Counted from the stretch's first letter, positions 24,847-35,159 are shown. The stretch is DNA of 64,000 bases from Marinobacterium mangrovicola (GCF_004339595.1 NZ_SMFU01000014.1:124001-188000), one strand, 5' to 3'. The notes: generated by a model not told the origin, from the letters alone. Translations and numbers: made by a program.

Positions 24847-24867
24847 TTGTTGAAAATGATTCAACAA
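24847..24867. promoter_or_regulatory. perfect 21-bp palindromic operator upstream of exbB
   Basis: TTGTTGAA-AATGA-TTCAACAA: perfect 8-bp arms, 5-bp spacer, about 92 bp upstream of the exbB ATG and next to the Fur-like box. It probably binds a dimeric regulator whose gene is not adjacent. Confidence 0.55.
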
Positions 24868-24973
24868 AGCTAAATCTCGCGACGATTGAGACCGGTAAGC
24901 CGGGTGATTCGATACCACGGTGCTTGATTGCGACGGGGGCGGCGCGCCTGATGAACACCGAACCCTTAACGAA

Positions 24974-25006
24974 AAGCGGCGCTACCGGGGTTCGGTAGCG
25001 CCGCTT
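24974..25006 (-). terminator. rho-independent terminator after thioesterase gene
   Basis: Perfect 14-bp arms, AAGCGGCGCTACCG and CGGTAGCGCCGCTT, with a five-base loop. On the minus strand it is followed by TTTTCGTT, 44 bp past the thioesterase stop. Confidence 0.92.
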
Positions 25007-25049
25007 GAGGAGAGGCAGATCGGGTCAGCCGTCTGAAGAGGCGATTAAA

Positions 25050-25610
25050 TCAGGAACGGGACAGTTTGCAGTTCTGGCCATCCAGCTTGGGCAGCTCCCG
25101 CTCGATATCCAGTTCGGCGCGAGCCTGTCGCATCTCCTCGCGGTGATGCTGCTTGAACTTGCGTCGCATCATTCCTTCAAGAAAGCGTTTGATCTCCACA
25201 TCATCCTCCAGCACCAAACCCGGCACCGACGTGGGCTTACGGGTCTCTTCGTCCACCGCCACCATGGTGAAGTAGGATGTGTTGGTGGGTTTGACGATGC
25301 CGTTATGGAAATCTTCAGACACCACCTTGATGCCCACCTCCATGGAGGAGCGCCCCACGTAGTTCACCGAGGCGTGCAGCGTCAGCAGCTCGCCAACCTC
25401 CACCGAGTTAAGAAAATCCACTGAGTCGATAGACGCGGTGACGCAGTAGCCGCGCGCATGGGAAGCCGCGCAGGTGTAGGCGATCTTGTCCATCAGCGAA
25501 AGAATAACGCCGCCATGCACCTTGCCACCGAAGTTGGCGTAATGAGGCACCATCAGCTCCTTGAGCGTGGTCTGGGACTCCTTTACGCGGCGAAATTCAT
25601 GTTCAGCCAT
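25050..25610 (-). CDS. acyl-CoA thioesterase (hotdog fold)
   Basis: A 186-residue cytoplasmic thioesterase of the YciA/acyl-CoA thioesterase II-like hotdog group. The motif G-G-K-V-H-G-G-V-I-L-S-L-M-D-K-I-A-Y (about 28-45) contains the catalytic Asp and the Gly-rich turn. The C-terminal third is a basic extension with coiled-coil character (about 145-186) that many such enzymes lack. Such enzymes hydrolyse acyl-CoA esters. It lies after bolA on the same strand with a 48-bp gap; the terminator above ends the unit. Confidence 0.88.
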   Translation of the reverse strand: MAEHEFRRVKESQTTLKELMVPHYANFGGKVHGGVILSLMDKIAYTCAASHARGYCVTASIDSVDFLNSVEVGELLTLHASVNYVGRSSMEVGIKVVSEDFHNGIVKPTNTSYFTMVAVDEETRKPTSVPGLVLEDDVEIKRFLEGMMRRKFKQHHREEMRQARAELDIERELPKLDGQNCKLSRS

Positions 25611-25658
25611 GAGTACTCTCCTGTTACTGCCTTGGAACGGGTACTTTTATAAAAATGT

Positions 25659-25976
25659 TTACTTGTCAGCCTTGGAGCCGCCCATGCAGTTCGGCGATGC
25701 CGGTACGAAACCCTGCTGCGCCTCCCACTCCGCCGGCGTATGCAGATGCATGGCCAGGGCATGGATAGGGTTCTGCATCAGGTCCGACAGCAGGCCGTAA
25801 ATCAGCTGGTGCCTCTGTACGAGGCGCTTGCCCTCAAACGCAGAGCTCACCGCTACCAGTTTGAAATGGGTGTCGGTGCGATCGCCCGAGTGCATGTGGC
25901 TCTCGTTTTCCAGGCGGTACTCGACCAGCTCCAGCCCGTCGGTCAGGCGTTTTTCAATTTCGTTTTCGACGCTCAT
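25659..25976 (-). CDS. BolA family protein
   Basis: A 105-residue BolA/YrbA-like protein. It begins MSVENEIEKRLTDGLE, contains the conserved H-x-x-x-x-x-T-H-F-K-L segment (about 33-45) and the R-H-Q-L-I-Y-G motif, and ends with the I-H-A-L-A-M-H-L-H-T-P-A-E-W signature. BolA-type proteins partner with monothiol glutaredoxins in iron-sulfur cluster work. I use ATG 25976, because the longer frame up to 26027 is inside the DUF3422 gene. It overlaps that gene by 23 bp, so translation may be coupled. Confidence 0.9.
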   Translation of the reverse strand: MSVENEIEKRLTDGLELVEYRLENESHMHSGDRTDTHFKLVAVSSAFEGKRLVQRHQLIYGLLSDLMQNPIHALAMHLHTPAEWEAQQGFVPASPNCMGGSKADK

Positions 25977-27315
25977 TGCGCTTCTTTCCTGTATTGCCTT
26001 CCGCCAGCTCATCTTCGGCCAGCGCATGGAAGTGGTGATGAATGCGACGCGTCGCCAGCCAAACGGCGAGCAGCACTATGGGCACCATCATACCGGTTGC
26101 GATGCTTTTATCGAACGGTACGCCTGCGCCGTAAATAGCTTCTAGCAAATACTTTACCAACCCGACCAGGTAGTAGCTGATCGCGGCCACCGACAGCCCC
26201 TCTACCGTATGCTGCATCATCAGCTGAATACGGGAGCGACGATCCATGGAGCTGAGCAGCTCCCTGTTCTGCTGCTGTATCGCCATCTCGACACGGGTTC
26301 GCATCATGTCGGACACCCGGTCGACACGACGCGACAGATCATCCAGCCGCTCACTGACCGCGTTACAGGTGCGCACCGCAGGCAGCAGACGACGGCTGAG
26401 GAATTCGTTGATCGTCAGGTGCCCGGATACCTCATCCTCGCGCAGCTCGGCCAGACGGCTGATGATCAGGTCGGCATAGGCGCGGGTCGCGGTAAAGCGG
26501 AAGGTGGTCTGCGCCCGGAACGCCTCGATCTGCGCTGCCATCTGCGTGAGCTCAGAGAGCACGGCACTGTCATCCACCTGATGGTTATCCGCCAGCACGC
26601 CGGTCAGGTTTGCCAGCTTGGCATCCATATCACCCAGTGCGGGCGAGGTTCTGCGCGCCTCCGGCAGCGCCAGCAGGGTCATTAGACGGTAGGTTTCGAT
26701 CTCCACCAGGCGCTGCACCAGACGACCGAGCTGGGAGTCACTCATCCGCTTGTTATACACCAGCAGACGACCAAAGCCGTCGGAATGCAGCTGGAACGCG
26801 GTCCAAACCCTGGCATCGCCGCTTTGCGGACTCGAGCCGACCAGACGCATCTGCTCAAACCAGGGCTTCACCTCGTTCGGTTCTGGCTCAGGGTTTTCAC
26901 GCGCGTCTTCAATGGCCACATGAAAGGCTGCCACTACGGTGCCCGGCAAACCCTCGAGCCAGCCGAACGGTAGTTCGCTGATCCCCTGCTCGGTAAAAGG
27001 GTCCGGGTGCGACAGGGGCGCGAGATTGATAAAGGTATAGCTGGTGAACTCCAGGTGCTTTTCCCAGCGGATACGCAGATTACCGAAGGTCTGCTCGTAA
27101 CACTGGGTTTCAACCTGAGGCACCTCGTATCCGAGGATCTCATGCAGTTTCTGCAGGTGACGGAACTGCTCGGCGCGCTGAGCTTCGTCGACCTGCAACG
27201 CCAGGTGAGTCACCCGCGCCGGGCTGGGAATAACCTGAAAGGGACGCGAATGCAGCTCACCGTAGAGCATATCGCGCAGCGGATGGGTCTCGAGATGCTG
27301 GATCACATCCTTCAT
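25954..27315 (-). CDS. DUF3422 family membrane protein
   Basis: A 453-residue protein with a large soluble N-terminal part (1-370) and two predicted membrane helices near the C-terminus (about 375-398 and 410-430), ending in a basic tail. Motifs: H-P-L-R-D-M-L-Y-G-E-L-H-S-R-P near residue 9, and an R-A-Y-A-D-L-I-x-x-R-L-A-E-L-R-E-D segment near 280 followed by a coiled-coil-like region. This matches the DUF3422 family, whose role is not known. It is immediately upstream of bolA. Confidence 0.9.
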   Translation of the reverse strand: MKDVIQHLETHPLRDMLYGELHSRPFQVIPSPARVTHLALQVDEAQRAEQFRHLQKLHEILGYEVPQVETQCYEQTFGNLRIRWEKHLEFTSYTFINLAPLSHPDPFTEQGISELPFGWLEGLPGTVVAAFHVAIEDARENPEPEPNEVKPWFEQMRLVGSSPQSGDARVWTAFQLHSDGFGRLLVYNKRMSDSQLGRLVQRLVEIETYRLMTLLALPEARRTSPALGDMDAKLANLTGVLADNHQVDDSAVLSELTQMAAQIEAFRAQTTFRFTATRAYADLIISRLAELREDEVSGHLTINEFLSRRLLPAVRTCNAVSERLDDLSRRVDRVSDMMRTRVEMAIQQQNRELLSSMDRRSRIQLMMQHTVEGLSVAAISYYLVGLVKYLLEAIYGAGVPFDKSIATGMMVPIVLLAVWLATRRIHHHFHALAEDELAEGNTGKKRNERRKRN

Positions 27316-27364
27316 AGATCTACTTCTCCGTCAGCCGGCCGGGTCCTCGCAGCCGGTTAGCGAT

Positions 27365-27712
27365 TTATTCCAGGTTTGCCCTGAGCAAAGCTTGTTCCGA
27401 CAGGTCGAACGCCAGGATCTGCGGCTCCACCTCGAACCACTGATCGAACAGGCTGCGTTCGAGAACCGGCCAGTGATCGCCAAACTCATCCCAGGCGGCC
27501 AGTTCGTTTTCGAAAATCGCCCGCCAGCCTTCATCCAGCGCGTCGGCGAAACTACTCTCCTGCTCCGCCTCATCGATCAGATAGACAGTGCCCTCCTGGC
27601 GCAGGGACTCAAGGTCGAGATTCTCTTCCGGCGCCTGTTCCGCGGCCCAGTCGGCCAGCGGCTGTTTGGGGCGTACTACCAAAGCGGAGCGGTTCAGCAA
27701 CTTGATCGTCAT
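27365..27712 (-). CDS. conserved hypothetical protein
   Basis: A 115-residue acidic protein without signal or membrane segment, beginning MTIKLLNRSALVVRPKQPL and rich in aromatic/acidic residues (E-N-E-L-A-A-W-D-E-F, F-D-Q-W-F-E-V-E-P). Small conserved proteins of this form occur beside DUF3422 or other housekeeping genes in pseudomonads. I cannot assign a function. It is on the same strand as DUF3422, 49 bp upstream of it, and is divergent from the next gene to the right. Confidence 0.7.
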   Translation of the reverse strand: MTIKLLNRSALVVRPKQPLADWAAEQAPEENLDLESLRQEGTVYLIDEAEQESSFADALDEGWRAIFENELAAWDEFGDHWPVLERSLFDQWFEVEPQILAFDLSEQALLRANLE

Positions 27713-27760
27713 CGGGGCACTCGTTATATAGAATAAGGGGATGAATTATGGTGGTACGTT

Positions 27761-28411
27761 ATGAACATTCGGGTCCTTCCAGAGCTTGAAAGCCGCGATG
27801 CGTGGCTTGCCTTTATCCGCCGGGAACAACCCTACTGCCTGGTTGAAGATCCGCCCTGCCTGGTCGATTTCCAAACCTCCTTCCTGCAGTTGACCCTGTT
27901 CAACAGCGACCATCGCGATGCGGAACGTTACACGCTCGGTTCCCGCAGCGCCATGCAGCCGGCCTGGGAGCTGATCAAGGGCTGCGGCTGGTCGCTACGG
28001 CGACTGGCCGAGGGCCTTGGCCAGCTCGACTTCAGCAGCAACGTCCGTGATAACGAACTGCTGCGCGGCCACACCGATCTCAGCGTGCGCAAGCGCTTCG
28101 TCAACGAGCCACGCCTGTTGCCACCCTCATCCACCGGACTGCTACAGCCGCTGAAACAGCTGCCACAGCAGTGGTCCTGTGAGACGCTATGCCAGCTGCT
28201 GGCCAACGAGCAGTGGCGCGACTGGCGTAACGAAGGTGCAGAGCCCGTGAGCCCCAGAGCCCTGCTGCTGGAGCTGCAGCAGAACCTGCCGCTCTGGCAG
28301 GTGGCGCGCCGCAACGAACGCCTCTACCTGCGCAAGGAAGGGCTGCCCGTAGTCAGTTTTATTCCCGACCCGGTACAACCCTCCCCTCGCCTGGCAGAAG
28401 CCGAGCTCTGA
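27761..28411 (+). CDS. hypothetical protein next to the jetABC genes
   Basis: A 216-residue, Leu/Arg-rich soluble protein I do not recognise. No membrane segment or signal peptide. It is not a JetD-like topoisomerase/toprim nuclease: no DxD toprim motif is seen and it is on the opposite strand to the Jet genes. Its stop codon abuts the stop of jetC directly (TGA|TCA), so the two genes are convergent with no space between. Whether it works with the Jet complex is open. Confidence 0.65.
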   Translation: MNIRVLPELESRDAWLAFIRREQPYCLVEDPPCLVDFQTSFLQLTLFNSDHRDAERYTLGSRSAMQPAWELIKGCGWSLRRLAEGLGQLDFSSNVRDNELLRGHTDLSVRKRFVNEPRLLPPSSTGLLQPLKQLPQQWSCETLCQLLANEQWRDWRNEGAEPVSPRALLLELQQNLPLWQVARRNERLYLRKEGLPVVSFIPDPVQPSPRLAEAEL

Positions 28412-31400
28412 TCAGACTAACTCGGCCTCAGCACCTTCTATGGAGGCATCCAGCTCTTCCCGCGGCATCAGCTTGTACGGATGATCCGACGCCAGCAGCT
28501 CCTTACCCTTCTCGGTAGGGAACTCCACATCCACATCGACCACACGGCCATCACGACAGACGTTGACGATGGTATCCATGCAGGATGACAGCAGTGAGTA
28601 CTTCTCATCCGGTGCGGCGATAATGGTCTGCAGACCCAGATCCGACATGAAGCCCAGCGAGGTAACGGTATTCTCGGAGTCGAGCTTGTTGAACGCCTCG
28701 TCGAATACCGACAGGCTGAAGCCGCCCACCGGCTTGCCGTCACTGCCCTCTTTCAGGCGATAGGTAGCGCCAAGCGCCGCCGCCATCGCCACGTAGAACG
28801 GCACCTGGTGCTCACCACCGGAACCGGTCTTGATACGCTGGGTCAGCGTGGTCTTGCGGTTACCCTGCAGGTCTTTCACCACCAGCTCGAAATTGTAGAA
28901 GTTGCGGTAATCCTGCAACAGGCTACTTTCGCCCTCATCCTTGAGTACGTCGTGGATCTTCGCCAGCGCATCGCGGTGACCGCTGTCGTTCTCGTTTTTG
29001 AGATCAAACAGTGAGCCTACGTTGGCCTGATCCATACGCGTGTAGGCCTCAACCAGCTCGAGAATATCCTTGAGCTCCGGGTTGGGGCTCATCTCGAAGC
29101 TGTACATCTCCTTATGGAACGGACGGTTCTTCAGGTGGCTGTTGAGCTCGCGGATCAGATCGCGGATCTTGTTAATCTGATCGTTCAGGTGCGCGACAAA
29201 GTCGGAGCGGAACGCGGTTTCAGCCTCCAGACGGGCACGCTCGGCCTTCTTCGCGTACTCGGCCAGTTCAGACTCACGCAGCGACTCGACGGTGCTGTCG
29301 ACGAATTTTTCCAGATCTTCGTGGGTGGAATTGGGGCCGATCTTGTCCAGTTCCTGGTGGCTCATGCCACCGCCGTGATAGGTCGCCTTGTACTGGGCAA
29401 CCGCATCACGGACGCCGTTCTTCTTGCGCTCATGCAGCTGCAGTTCCGCCTGGGCCTTTTTCGCCGCCTCGAAGATGATGCGATCAAGCTCGCCACTGCA
29501 GGTCTCGTCCAGGTAGTCGCGTTTTTCCTGCGCCTGCTGAGCATCGAAATGACGGTTTTCTTCGCAACGGGTACGCGCCTGGGCGTGTTCCACCAAGTCT
29601 TTGTCCAGCACCTCAAGGGAGGCGTTGTCCTTGATGATGTTGGTGCGAACCTTCTGCAGCTTATCCATCAGGTTCTTCTGCTTGCCTTCCATCGACTTGT
29701 GATGCTCGGCCAGCTCGACGATACGCGCTTGAATACCGGAATCGTCGTGGTTGCGCAGATCATGAATCGCCTGCTCAAAGCCCCGAATCTCACCACCCAG
29801 CTGCTCGCGCTGGTTGCAGAGATCGTAGACACGCTCGGTCGAGCCCACCAGACCGTTAGCCAGGCTGATCAGGGAGTCACGCAGCTTTTCCAGTGACTCG
29901 TGTTTTTTGCCCAGTGAGGCAAACTCGGCCACCAGTTCATCAACCTGCTTGCCCTGCAGCGCCAGCTGATCGCCACGACGACGGATACCCATGATCGGGC
30001 TCAGCTCGTTGATGGAAGTGGTTGAGCCCTCGGACTGCAGCATGCAGTCATAGGTCAGCGCGCGCTCCTGCTTGAGCAGCTCCTGTTCGGTTTCCACCGC
30101 AATCACACCGCCCAGCGCACGGTTCATGTAAGCGCGGGCATGATCGTCATCGGTATCGATAAACTCAGCCAGGGAGCCGCGCTTGCTGCGACTCAGCCAT
30201 TCATCACTCTTGGTGGTATTGATAACACGACAACCCTTAAGGTGACGCCCCTTGCGACGGTACAGAGTGATCGCCTCCTTGACCCGGTCTGGCGCCACGA
30301 TCAGAGCTTCACGACGGGCACCAAGGAAGGATTCGATAGCGATACGCCACTTGTCATCGTTAATGTCGACCAGTTCACAGATCGGCGTGGACTTGATGCC
30401 GTAGCTTTCCAGCAGCTCCATCAGCTCGCGGGTGTTGTGGCGGATCGGTGCCCGTCCCTGCTGCAGCTGCTCGACGGCGCTCTTCTGGTTCTGGATCGTC
30501 GAGCGCAGCTCGTTGATACGGATGACCGACTCTTCATAGCGGCGCGAAACCGCCTTGCGTACCGAATCGATATTGCCCTTGAGCTGCTCAACGGTGGTAT
30601 CTACCTCCACCGGCGCCTGCGGCCAGGCATCCGCCAGCACATCCTCACCGGAGCGCCAGAGCTCAACGGACTGGGCCACTACAGGACGGAAATCCTCCGG
30701 CAGCATATCCAGGTGATCCTGGAAACCGACGGTGGTGCGCAGCAGGCTGTAGACGTTCTGAATCCGCTCGTTGACCACATTCAGCTCATGCTGATGGGCG
30801 CGAATGGAGGATTCCAGGGCGTTAACCTGGTGCGCAGAATCAGAGGTGTTCAGCTCGGCACGGGCGTTGGCCAGATCCTGGATCGCCTTATTCAGCGCTT
30901 CGCTGGTTTCAGCCAGCTCAACCTGCAGCTTTTCCTCTTTTTCCTGGGACTCTTCGAGGCGCTCCGCCGCCGCTTCCTTCTTCAGGTCGGCCTGTTCAAA
31001 GCGGGACTCGTGCACCACCCATTCGTACTCGACGGAATTGCGCAGGTTGCGAGAGATACCGCGGCACATCTCCTGAACCTTTTCGAGCTCATTGATGCGG
31101 TTGGCCACCTCCTGGGTCTTCTGTTCCATGACCCGGTATTCGTCCAACGACTTACGGAAAGCGCCCACATGGACAATATTCTCGTCCAATACGAACTCAC
31201 GCACGAAGCGGGTCGGGCTGTCGATCGGCACAAACTTAAGCGCGTTCTTGAAGTTTTTGACGAATTTGTCGTCATCATTCGGCATCTGCGAGTCATGACT
31301 GAGGTGCGCCACCATCTCTTTGACAAACCGTGCGGCACGCTTCTCCAGCACCATATCAGGACACTGTTTGAGCAGGCTGTCACGCACTTCCGCCCAGGGG

Positions 31401-31852
31401 CGCGGCATGCGACCGCCATCCTGTTTGACGGTAAAGTCATCCAGGGTCACGGAGAAGTTCGGCAGGATAAAGCGGCCAAGAATCTCTTCATCCGGGCTGG
31501 CGGTGGAAGCACTGATAGCGACGCCAACGCAGGTTTCCTGCGCGGTTTCGGTATCAAAGAAGCTCATCGCCAGGTAGGTGATGGAATCTTCACGAGCGCT
31601 GTTTTTCTTGCCCTGGTCATCGAGGAAGCCAAGGCAGTAGGTACGCAGCGAACGCTCACTCTTTTCACCGGCCGAGGCGTTGAAGCTGAGGTGACGCTTG
31701 TGGCCGCCCATCAGCACCGTCTGCATCGCATCAAGCAGCGAGGACTTACCGGAGCCGTTAGGGCCAACGATGGCCACGTTGCCCTTGATCGGAATTTCCA
31801 TAGCGCCCAGTACATACCAGTTGACCAGCACCATGCGGTTAAGCTGTTTCAT
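28412..31852 (-). CDS. jetC: JetC/MksB-type SMC ATPase of a Wadjet-like complex
   Basis: A 1146-residue SMC-like ATPase, the length expected for Wadjet type I JetC. Walker A is G-P-N-G-S-G-K-S-S at residues 30-38, followed by long coiled coils with a hinge region near the centre, then the ABC signature S-G-G-E-H-Q (about 1022) and Walker [10 protein letters not shown]. In Wadjet, JetA/B/C form a motor that senses and extrudes closed-circular DNA, and JetD cuts it. Here no JetD gene is present. It overlaps the upstream jetB by 4 bp. Confidence 0.88.
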   Translation of the reverse strand: MKQLNRMVLVNWYVLGAMEIPIKGNVAIVGPNGSGKSSLLDAMQTVLMGGHKRHLSFNASAGEKSERSLRTYCLGFLDDQGKKNSAREDSITYLAMSFFDTETAQETCVGVAISASTASPDEEILGRFILPNFSVTLDDFTVKQDGGRMPRPWAEVRDSLLKQCPDMVLEKRAARFVKEMVAHLSHDSQMPNDDDKFVKNFKNALKFVPIDSPTRFVREFVLDENIVHVGAFRKSLDEYRVMEQKTQEVANRINELEKVQEMCRGISRNLRNSVEYEWVVHESRFEQADLKKEAAAERLEESQEKEEKLQVELAETSEALNKAIQDLANARAELNTSDSAHQVNALESSIRAHQHELNVVNERIQNVYSLLRTTVGFQDHLDMLPEDFRPVVAQSVELWRSGEDVLADAWPQAPVEVDTTVEQLKGNIDSVRKAVSRRYEESVIRINELRSTIQNQKSAVEQLQQGRAPIRHNTRELMELLESYGIKSTPICELVDINDDKWRIAIESFLGARREALIVAPDRVKEAITLYRRKGRHLKGCRVINTTKSDEWLSRSKRGSLAEFIDTDDDHARAYMNRALGGVIAVETEQELLKQERALTYDCMLQSEGSTTSINELSPIMGIRRRGDQLALQGKQVDELVAEFASLGKKHESLEKLRDSLISLANGLVGSTERVYDLCNQREQLGGEIRGFEQAIHDLRNHDDSGIQARIVELAEHHKSMEGKQKNLMDKLQKVRTNIIKDNASLEVLDKDLVEHAQARTRCEENRHFDAQQAQEKRDYLDETCSGELDRIIFEAAKKAQAELQLHERKKNGVRDAVAQYKATYHGGGMSHQELDKIGPNSTHEDLEKFVDSTVESLRESELAEYAKKAERARLEAETAFRSDFVAHLNDQINKIRDLIRELNSHLKNRPFHKEMYSFEMSPNPELKDILELVEAYTRMDQANVGSLFDLKNENDSGHRDALAKIHDVLKDEGESSLLQDYRNFYNFELVVKDLQGNRKTTLTQRIKTGSGGEHQVPFYVAMAAALGATYRLKEGSDGKPVGGFSLSVFDEAFNKLDSENTVTSLGFMSDLGLQTIIAAPDEKYSLLSSCMDTIVNVCRDGRVVDVDVEFPTEKGKELLASDHPYKLMPREELDASIEGAEAELV

Positions 31853-32670
31853 CGCTGCTCTCCCTGGTTGATTTCGTCGGAGGCTTCTTCAATCACCTGG
31901 CTCTCGTCTGCTTCCGGCTCATCGAGCTCGGCGGGCGCCGCTTCTGCACTGGCCGGCTCTGCCTCTGCAACGGTTTCGCTGTCGGCTGCTGTTTGAGTTT
32001 CGGCTTCGGCAACCGGCGGCTGATCTTCGGCACGGCGGTTATGTTCCTCCGTCTCCTCTTCAATCAAGGCGTCCGCCTCGTCACGGCCTTCGATATCACA
32101 GAGCGCCTCAAGCTGACCGATATAATCCTCGATCACCACCTGGCGGATCGCCGGGTTGATGCGGATCGGTACGTTCTTCGGATCGGTCTCTTCCGGCTTG
32201 CCGCGCTCGATCACGCCATGACGGGTGAACAGCGACAGGATCTCCTTGAGACGGGTCTCGTTGGGGATCTCCTTGCCGGTGAGGTTATCGTAAAGCCGCA
32301 GCAGCTCATCGGAGGAGCTGAACGCCTTACCGTCTTCAACCTCGAAGGCTTCCAGCTTGGCTTCGTACTGCTGTCGCAGGCAGAGCAGTAGCAGCGACTC
32401 ATCCAGACGCAGACGCATAACGCGCTCTTCGCCCTGCGGCAGCACTCCCAGGAACGCCTCATCGGGCTGGTAAATCAGGCTCCAGCCGATAGCGGCAAAC
32501 AGATTGCGGAAGTACTCCACGTTGCTCGCCACCAGGAAATAGTGATCCCGGTGGGACGGGCGGTCCGCGTACAGAAACTGACTGGTCAGCAGCAGGTTGG
32601 CGGCACGGATAAACGCGTCCGCCTGGTGCTGATCGTTGCGGGAAACGACTTTTTGCAGATCACCTAGCAT
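31849..32670 (-). CDS. jetB: JetB/MksE-type kleisin-associated protein (DUF4194)
   Basis: A 273-residue protein with a helical N-terminal part (DUF4194-like, about 1-190) carrying [14 protein letters not shown] near residue 45 and a long acidic Ala/Glu/Pro-rich tail (about 205-273) that looks disordered. In Wadjet/Mks complexes the B/E subunit bridges the kleisin JetA and the SMC arms. It overlaps jetA by 11 bp and jetC by 4 bp, showing tight translational coupling. The extended acidic tail is an unusual addition compared with the short family members. Confidence 0.85.
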   Translation of the reverse strand: MLGDLQKVVSRNDQHQADAFIRAANLLLTSQFLYADRPSHRDHYFLVASNVEYFRNLFAAIGWSLIYQPDEAFLGVLPQGEERVMRLRLDESLLLLCLRQQYEAKLEAFEVEDGKAFSSSDELLRLYDNLTGKEIPNETRLKEILSLFTRHGVIERGKPEETDPKNVPIRINPAIRQVVIEDYIGQLEALCDIEGRDEADALIEEETEEHNRRAEDQPPVAEAETQTAADSETVAEAEPASAEAAPAELDEPEADESQVIEEASDEINQGEQR

Positions 32671-34093
32671 TATGGGTTCCGGTATTCCTGTGAATCACGA
32701 AGCCACGACACTCCACCATATCGGCGACGTTGACGTAGCGGTCCTCAAATTTGATCTGGTAGCGCTCGGTAGTTTTGCGCGCTTTTTTGCCCAGCGAGTT
32801 CAGGTGACGTACATAGCTGAAGCAGATGTAGTCCTCGATGCTGTCGATGCGAAACTCGGTGGCGTTGAGTTCGCTGCGACCGGCAAACTGCTCGTCGAGA
32901 TAAGCCTCGATCCGATCCACCTTGACCTCACGACGCTCCTTCCACTCCTTGAACAGCTGACGCAGCTCGAGCACCTTGGGATCGATCTCAGCCTGTTTGA
33001 TGATACGCGGCTTGGTCTCGATGCGGCGTCGAATCGGCGAACGTACGCTGGAGGGAGAGATAAACGCGGCCTGGTCCAGCGTTGAAATACGTGGCAGCTC
33101 GTCATCGCCTTTCTTGGCGGCTTCGCTGATCAGGCGTGACAGACGCGCCGCCATACCCGGCGTGGTCTTATCCATGTAACGCACGGTATCCGCCACCCGT
33201 TTTTCCAGCTGATAGCGGAAATCGTCTATGGCCGCCAAACGCTGATCCACCGACTCGAAGATGCGGATAATGCGGTTGATATGCTGCTGTACCAGCGCTT
33301 CCGCCTCATCGGCGCCCAGCTCGTACTGCATCTGATAATGGTTGCTGAGCTGATCCACCTTCAGCGGATCGAACTGCAGATCACGCATCATCGACAAAAT
33401 CTTACGCCGGAAACGGAACGGGTTGTTCTTGGTCTTCAGCGTTTTGTAGTCCGATACCAGAATATGTTCGACAAAGCGGTCAAAGAAGCCGCGCACGATC
33501 TCCTGCGGCGTGGAGCTGCCCGACAGGTTGATCTTCAGCTCCCTCAGGCCCAGCAGCATATCGGTGAGGTGGGCGCTGAAGTCGGCAGCGGTCTCGGCGG
33601 CTTCCGCCAGCGTGATACCACGCCCTTCGGGGTCGGCGATGGCCGATTCCAGCGAGCTGAGCACGTTGAGCACCGCACCGCCGTAACTGCGCTTTTCCAG
33701 ACGGGCGATGGAGGTCAGCGACCGCAGCAGATAGCTGTTCGCGGGCGACAGCAGCACATAGGTGCGGTAGATCCGCTGCTCCTCTTCGAGCCAGCCCGTC
33801 TGCACCAGGCGACGATAGATACGGTTGGTGTAGTCGGCGCTGGAGAGCGGGATATCACCCTCGCCCTCATCATCGCCTTCCGCACTCCAGCGGCGGATAC
33901 CAAAGCGCACTACCGCTGTTTCGATGGTGGAGCGCACCAGGTCCTTGGGAATAAACGGATCAATCAGATCCTCGTCGAAAAACAGATCCGCCAGCTCAAG
34001 CAGCACCACTTCATAGATATGGCGGTTCTGACCCGAGAGCGGCAGAAAGATGTCATCCGGTAGCTTGTTGAACAGCACTGAATTCGGGTCCAT
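32660..34093 (-). CDS. jetA: JetA/MksF-type kleisin of a Wadjet-like complex
   Basis: A 478-residue helical protein beginning [21 protein letters not shown], which matches the start of JetA proteins (L-F-x-x-L-P-x-D-x-F-x-P-L-x-G). It contains predicted winged-helix ends and a long central helical stretch, as expected for a kleisin that closes the SMC ring. I prefer ATG 34093 to the ORF start at 34153. First gene of the jetABC unit, divergent from modE, which lies 267 bp away. Confidence 0.83.
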   Translation of the reverse strand: MDPNSVLFNKLPDDIFLPLSGQNRHIYEVVLLELADLFFDEDLIDPFIPKDLVRSTIETAVVRFGIRRWSAEGDDEGEGDIPLSSADYTNRIYRRLVQTGWLEEEQRIYRTYVLLSPANSYLLRSLTSIARLEKRSYGGAVLNVLSSLESAIADPEGRGITLAEAAETAADFSAHLTDMLLGLRELKINLSGSSTPQEIVRGFFDRFVEHILVSDYKTLKTKNNPFRFRRKILSMMRDLQFDPLKVDQLSNHYQMQYELGADEAEALVQQHINRIIRIFESVDQRLAAIDDFRYQLEKRVADTVRYMDKTTPGMAARLSRLISEAAKKGDDELPRISTLDQAAFISPSSVRSPIRRRIETKPRIIKQAEIDPKVLELRQLFKEWKERREVKVDRIEAYLDEQFAGRSELNATEFRIDSIEDYICFSYVRHLNSLGKKARKTTERYQIKFEDRYVNVADMVECRGFVIHRNTGTHNAR

Positions 34094-34233
34094 TCGCTTT
34101 AACGATAAGAGGTCGATTCTAACGGAAAAGCTGTCGCGGGATAAGGGCGACAACGCACCGATAACCTGCTCTCACCATCCCTACCTGTAGCGGGCAAAAG
34201 CTGTCACAAAAACGACATTGTCCCAACAGCTAC

Positions 34234-34248
34234 ATTTTTTACATAACG
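34234..34248. promoter_or_regulatory. ModE-box-like repeat 1
   Basis: ATTTTTTACATAACG. It matches the TACATAACG half of ModE operators and is repeated exactly 102 bp downstream, in front of modE. The opposite half-site is not obvious. Confidence 0.45.
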
Positions 34249-34335
34249 ACATTTACCAAACGCTTTGATATTTTCGCCATATATTTCATATCTTTAAAAC
34301 AGTGGCACAAAAAACGCTCTAACTGGGTGATAGGT

Positions 34336-34350
34336 ATTTTTTACATAACG
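34336..34350. promoter_or_regulatory. ModE-box-like repeat 2, adjacent to the modE start
   Basis: An identical 15-base copy of the upstream element, 10 bp before the modE start codon. It overlaps the place where a ribosome-binding site would be, and no clear Shine-Dalgarno sequence is seen there. Autoregulation of modE is a plausible reading. Confidence 0.45.
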
Positions 34351-34360
34351 GTTAATTCTG

Positions 34361-35113
34361 ATGACACACCAACAACAACGACTTGAACAGTTTGCAACCG
34401 AGCTGGACCGCCGCCGGCGGCTGGAAAAACGCCTGCGCTTGCTGGATGCCATCCATAACACCGGCTCGTTAACCGCAGCGGCGAAACTGGTGGGTGTCAG
34501 TTACAAGACCGCCTGGAACCATATCCGGGAGATGAATCAGCGCTGTGAATCGACCGTGCTCGACACCCAGGCCGGCGGCACTCAGGGTGGCGGCAGCGTG
34601 CTGACAGAGACCGGCAAGGCACTGATGAGCCTGCTGCGCATCCAGCGCAACGGCAGCCAACAGCGCCTGGCGGATAAGGTGCCTGCCCTGCGCTTCAGCG
34701 CTCGCAACCAATTACCGGCGCGTATCACCAGCATCGACACCAGCGGTGTTATCGCCAGGGTCGGGCTCGCCATCGGCCAACTGGAGATGCAGTGTCATAT
34801 CACCAGTAGCAGCATCGACCGGCTCGAGCTTACAAACGGCTCTGGCGTCTACGCCATCATCAAGGCCAGCACCATTGAACTGAGCCCCGGTAACCAACCG
34901 CTGCAGGGCAATAACACCAACTGCCTGCCGGCGCGCGTCAGCCGCTGTACCAGCAGCAGCCATGGCCGCGAGCTGGAACTGACCCTCGGCGATGGTCTGA
35001 CCCTGGCTTTGGCCAGACCCTTTGATATTCAGGAAGACGCCTGGATCTATCAGGACGCTCCCGTCTACGCACTTATTGAACCCGAAGAGATCATGCTGGC
35101 GACCAGCGCCTGA
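34361..35113 (+). CDS. modE: ModE molybdate-responsive regulator
   Basis: A 250-residue DNA-binding regulator with a LysR-like winged helix (T-A-A-A-K-L-V-G-V-S-Y-K-T-A-W-N-H-I-R-E-M-N near residues 38-60), then two tandem molybdate-binding (Mop) domains of about 65 residues each (about 115-180 and 188-250). In E. coli, molybdate-bound ModE represses modABC when molybdate is plentiful. It is followed by modABC on the same strand, and the repeated ModE-box-like elements lie upstream. Start codon weakly supported by ribosome-binding sequence but by family alignment. Confidence 0.9.
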   Translation: MTHQQQRLEQFATELDRRRRLEKRLRLLDAIHNTGSLTAAAKLVGVSYKTAWNHIREMNQRCESTVLDTQAGGTQGGGSVLTETGKALMSLLRIQRNGSQQRLADKVPALRFSARNQLPARITSIDTSGVIARVGLAIGQLEMQCHITSSSIDRLELTNGSGVYAIIKASTIELSPGNQPLQGNNTNCLPARVSRCTSSSHGRELELTLGDGLTLALARPFDIQEDAWIYQDAPVYALIEPEEIMLATSA

Positions 35114-35159
35114 GCGCTACCGCTGGCTTTTAGCCACTAAAACCCAAAAGGACTTACGC

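Noticed and set aside
27761-28411. Candidate for the missing JetD nuclease
   Set aside because: Too short (216 residues), wrong strand, and no toprim or DUF2220 motif.
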